Shown one piece after another: positions 3,805-5,176 of a stretch of 5,176 bases of DNA. The notes under the pieces are model-generated. The model was not told the origin of the DNA, ran no database searches, and was given only the letters and a program-made list of their open reading frames with translations. Position 1 is the stretch's first letter. Each line of letters begins with the position of its first letter. The DNA is from Methanothermococcus okinawensis (GTDB taxonomy: Archaea; AGJL01; Methanococci; Methanococcales; Methanococcaceae): assembly GCA_015661585.1 (NCBI GenBank), contig DQVU01000202.1, positions 1-5,176 on the forward strand, written 5' to 3'. The translations under genes and the position numbers were made by a program.

Positions 3805-5176
3805 ATGAAAGTAGAGAAATATATTAACCATCTGAAAAATTTAGTTGAACTTGAGAGGAAGGCTGAGATAGAGGCCATGAAAGAGGAGATGAGAAAACTA
3901 AGTGGCCAGGAGAGGGAGAAAGTAGGTAGAGCTATCTTAGGACTAAATGGAAAGGTTATCGGTGAAGAGTTTAAATATAAACTGGTGAAATACGGTAGGA
4001 AAAAGGAGATAAAAACTGAGATAGGTGTTGGAGATCTCGTAGTGATAAGTAGAGGCAATCCTCTGGGAAGCGATGTAGTTGGTACTGTAACTGAGAAGGG
4101 GAAGCATCACATTGTAGTTGCCTTGGAGAATGTACCCTCCTGGGCTTTGAAGAACGTCAGGATCGATCTCTACGCCAACGATGTAACCTTTAGGAGACAG
4201 ATAGAGAATTTGGATAAACTCAGCGAAAGTGGAATAAAAGTGTTGAGATATATCCTAAAACTGGAGGAGCCTAAGGAGAGTAAAGAGGTTGAATTTGAAC
4301 CACAGGACGAGAATTTAAATGAGAGTCAGAGAAAAGCTGTAAGTCTATCCCTTGGGAGTGAAGATTTCTTCCTAATCCATGGACCCTTTGGCACTGGAAA
4401 AACTAGAACTGTCACAGAGGTTATAATCCAAGAGGTGAAGAGGGGAAAGAAGGTACTTGCAACTGCAGAGAGCAATATAGCAGTTGATAATTTAGTTGAA
4501 CGTCTCTGGGGAAAGGTTAAACTGGTTCGAGTAGGGCATCCTTCCAAAGTATCGAAACATCTGAAGGAATCTACATTATACTACCAGGTTGAAGCCCATG
4601 AGAGATATAAAGAGGTTAAGAGGTTGAGGGAGAGGGCAGAAAGATTGATAACAATTAGGGATAAATATCTGAAACCTACCCCCCAGTGGCGTAGAGGCCT
4701 CTCAGATGAGGAGATCCTCAAGTTTGCAGAAAGGGGGATCGGTGTAAGGGGAATATCTGCAAGAAATATAAGATCTATGGCCCAATGGATCACAGTTAAT
4801 ATGGAGATCCAGAGGTTGTACGACGAGGCTAGACGTATTGAGGAGGAAATCGTTGGGGAGGTTATAGATGAGGCGGAGGTTGTCCTAAGTACAAACTCTT
4901 CAGTGGCACTTGAGTACTTAGAGGGAGTTAAATTTGACGTTGCAGTTATAGATGAGGCTTCCCAGGCGACTATTCCCAGTGTTTTAATTCCCATAGGGAG
5001 ATGTGATAAATTTATCTTAGCGGGAGATCATAAACAACTACCTCCAACGATCCTAAGTGAGGAGGCGAGGGAACTAAGTGAGACACTCTTTGAAAAACTT
5101 ATCGAGTTATACCCCTCAAAGAGTAGGATCCTTGAGATACAGTACAGGATGAACGAGAAACTTATGGAGTTTCCAA
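3805..5176 (+). CDS. Superfamily 1 DNA/RNA helicase, IGHMBP2/UPF1 type, N-terminal part
   Basis: An ATP-driven nucleic acid unwinding enzyme of the SF1B Upf1-like group. The frame is open for 457 codons and is cut by the window edge; archaeal relatives such as M. jannaschii MJ0104 are, from memory, near 650 residues, so about two thirds is present. A charged helical N-terminus (1-45) leads into a probable beta-barrel (about 46-130). Helicase motifs follow: a Q-type motif LNESQRKAV (171-179), Walker A GPFGTGKT (193-200), motif Ia ATAESNIAVDNL (219-230), Walker B VIDEASQA (381-388), motif III GDHKQLPP (407-414) and the start of motif IV, LEIQYRMNE (443-451). Residues about 260-350 between Ia and Walker B are rich in Lys, Arg and Glu and are probably the 1B stalk typical of this group. 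The start is fixed by GGTGA at 3796-3800, 4 nt upstream. The gene is divergent from PP2C. Its substrate in archaea is not settled; replication, repair or RNA roles are all possible. Confidence 0.93.
   Translation, partial: MKVEKYINHLKNLVELERKAEIEAMKEEMRKLSGQEREKVGRAILGLNGKVIGEEFKYKLVKYGRKKEIKTEIGVGDLVVISRGNPLGSDVVGTVTEKGKHHIVVALENVPSWALKNVRIDLYANDVTFRRQIENLDKLSESGIKVLRYILKLEEPKESKEVEFEPQDENLNESQRKAVSLSLGSEDFFLIHGPFGTGKTRTVTEVIIQEVKRGKKVLATAESNIAVDNLVERLWGKVKLVRVGHPSKVSKHLKESTLYYQVEAHERYKEVKRLRERAERLITIRDKYLKPTPQWRRGLSDEEILKFAERGIGVRGISARNIRSMAQWITVNMEIQRLYDEARRIEEEIVGEVIDEAEVVLSTNSSVALEYLEGVKFDVAVIDEASQATIPSVLIPIGRCDKFILAGDHKQLPPTILSEEARELSETLFEKLIELYPSKSRILEIQYRMNEKLMEFP

Noticed and set aside
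3607..3809. 13-bp inverted repeat TTCATTTTTTCAC (3607-3619) and GTGAAAAAATGAA (3797-3809) as a mobile-element border
   Set aside because: Both copies are translation start contexts (GTGA, A-tract, ATG) on opposite strands, which explains the match without a mobile element.
3717..4994. Minus-strand open frames opposite the helicase gene
   Set aside because: They are antisense to a gene with all the expected helicase motifs, and their Ser/Leu/Thr-rich composition is what the opposite strand of such a gene gives.

Overview
The window looks like a chromosomal segment of a thermophilic methanogenic archaeon of the order Methanococcales (Methanocaldococcus, Methanotorris or Methanothermococcus type). 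The grounds are very AT-rich intergenic DNA, GGTGA ribosome binding sites 4-6 nt before three of the four main starts, TTTATATA-type archaeal TATA boxes, AGA/AGG for arginine, and an archaeal aroA and IGHMBP2-type helicase. The exact genus is inference.

Layout: (1) positions 1-322, minus strand: the N-terminal 107 codons of aroA (EPSP synthase), running off the left edge. (2) About 334-1020: a long non-coding interval between the divergent aroA and alkaline phosphatase genes. It holds the probable promoters of both genes, several dyad-symmetric sites, one GC-rich island that may be a structured RNA, and a TATA-plus-palindrome arrangement with no gene behind it. (3) 1031-2548, plus strand: a secreted alkaline phosphatase with all its catalytic and metal ligands and a complete two-repeat dockerin-like module at its C-terminus. 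(4) 2549-2777: a short AT-rich convergent spacer with T-tract terminators for both flanking genes. (5) 2778-3539, minus strand: a compact PP2C-type Ser/Thr protein phosphatase. (6) 3540-3804: a divergent spacer with two very small minus-strand ORFs in front of the PP2C gene. (7) 3805 to the right edge, plus strand: the first 457 codons of a superfamily 1 IGHMBP2/UPF1-type helicase (the M. jannaschii MJ0104 type, named from memory).

The four genes alternate in strand, so each is probably its own transcription unit. They share no obvious pathway: aromatic amino acid synthesis, extracellular phosphate release, protein dephosphorylation and nucleic acid unwinding. I see no defence island, CRISPR array, transposon, tRNA or rRNA. 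The least ordinary items are the phosphatase-dockerin fusion, the PP2C enzyme in a methanogen with no kinase beside it, and the unexplained signals in the 334-1020 interval. I did not find a convincing previously undescribed multi-gene system.
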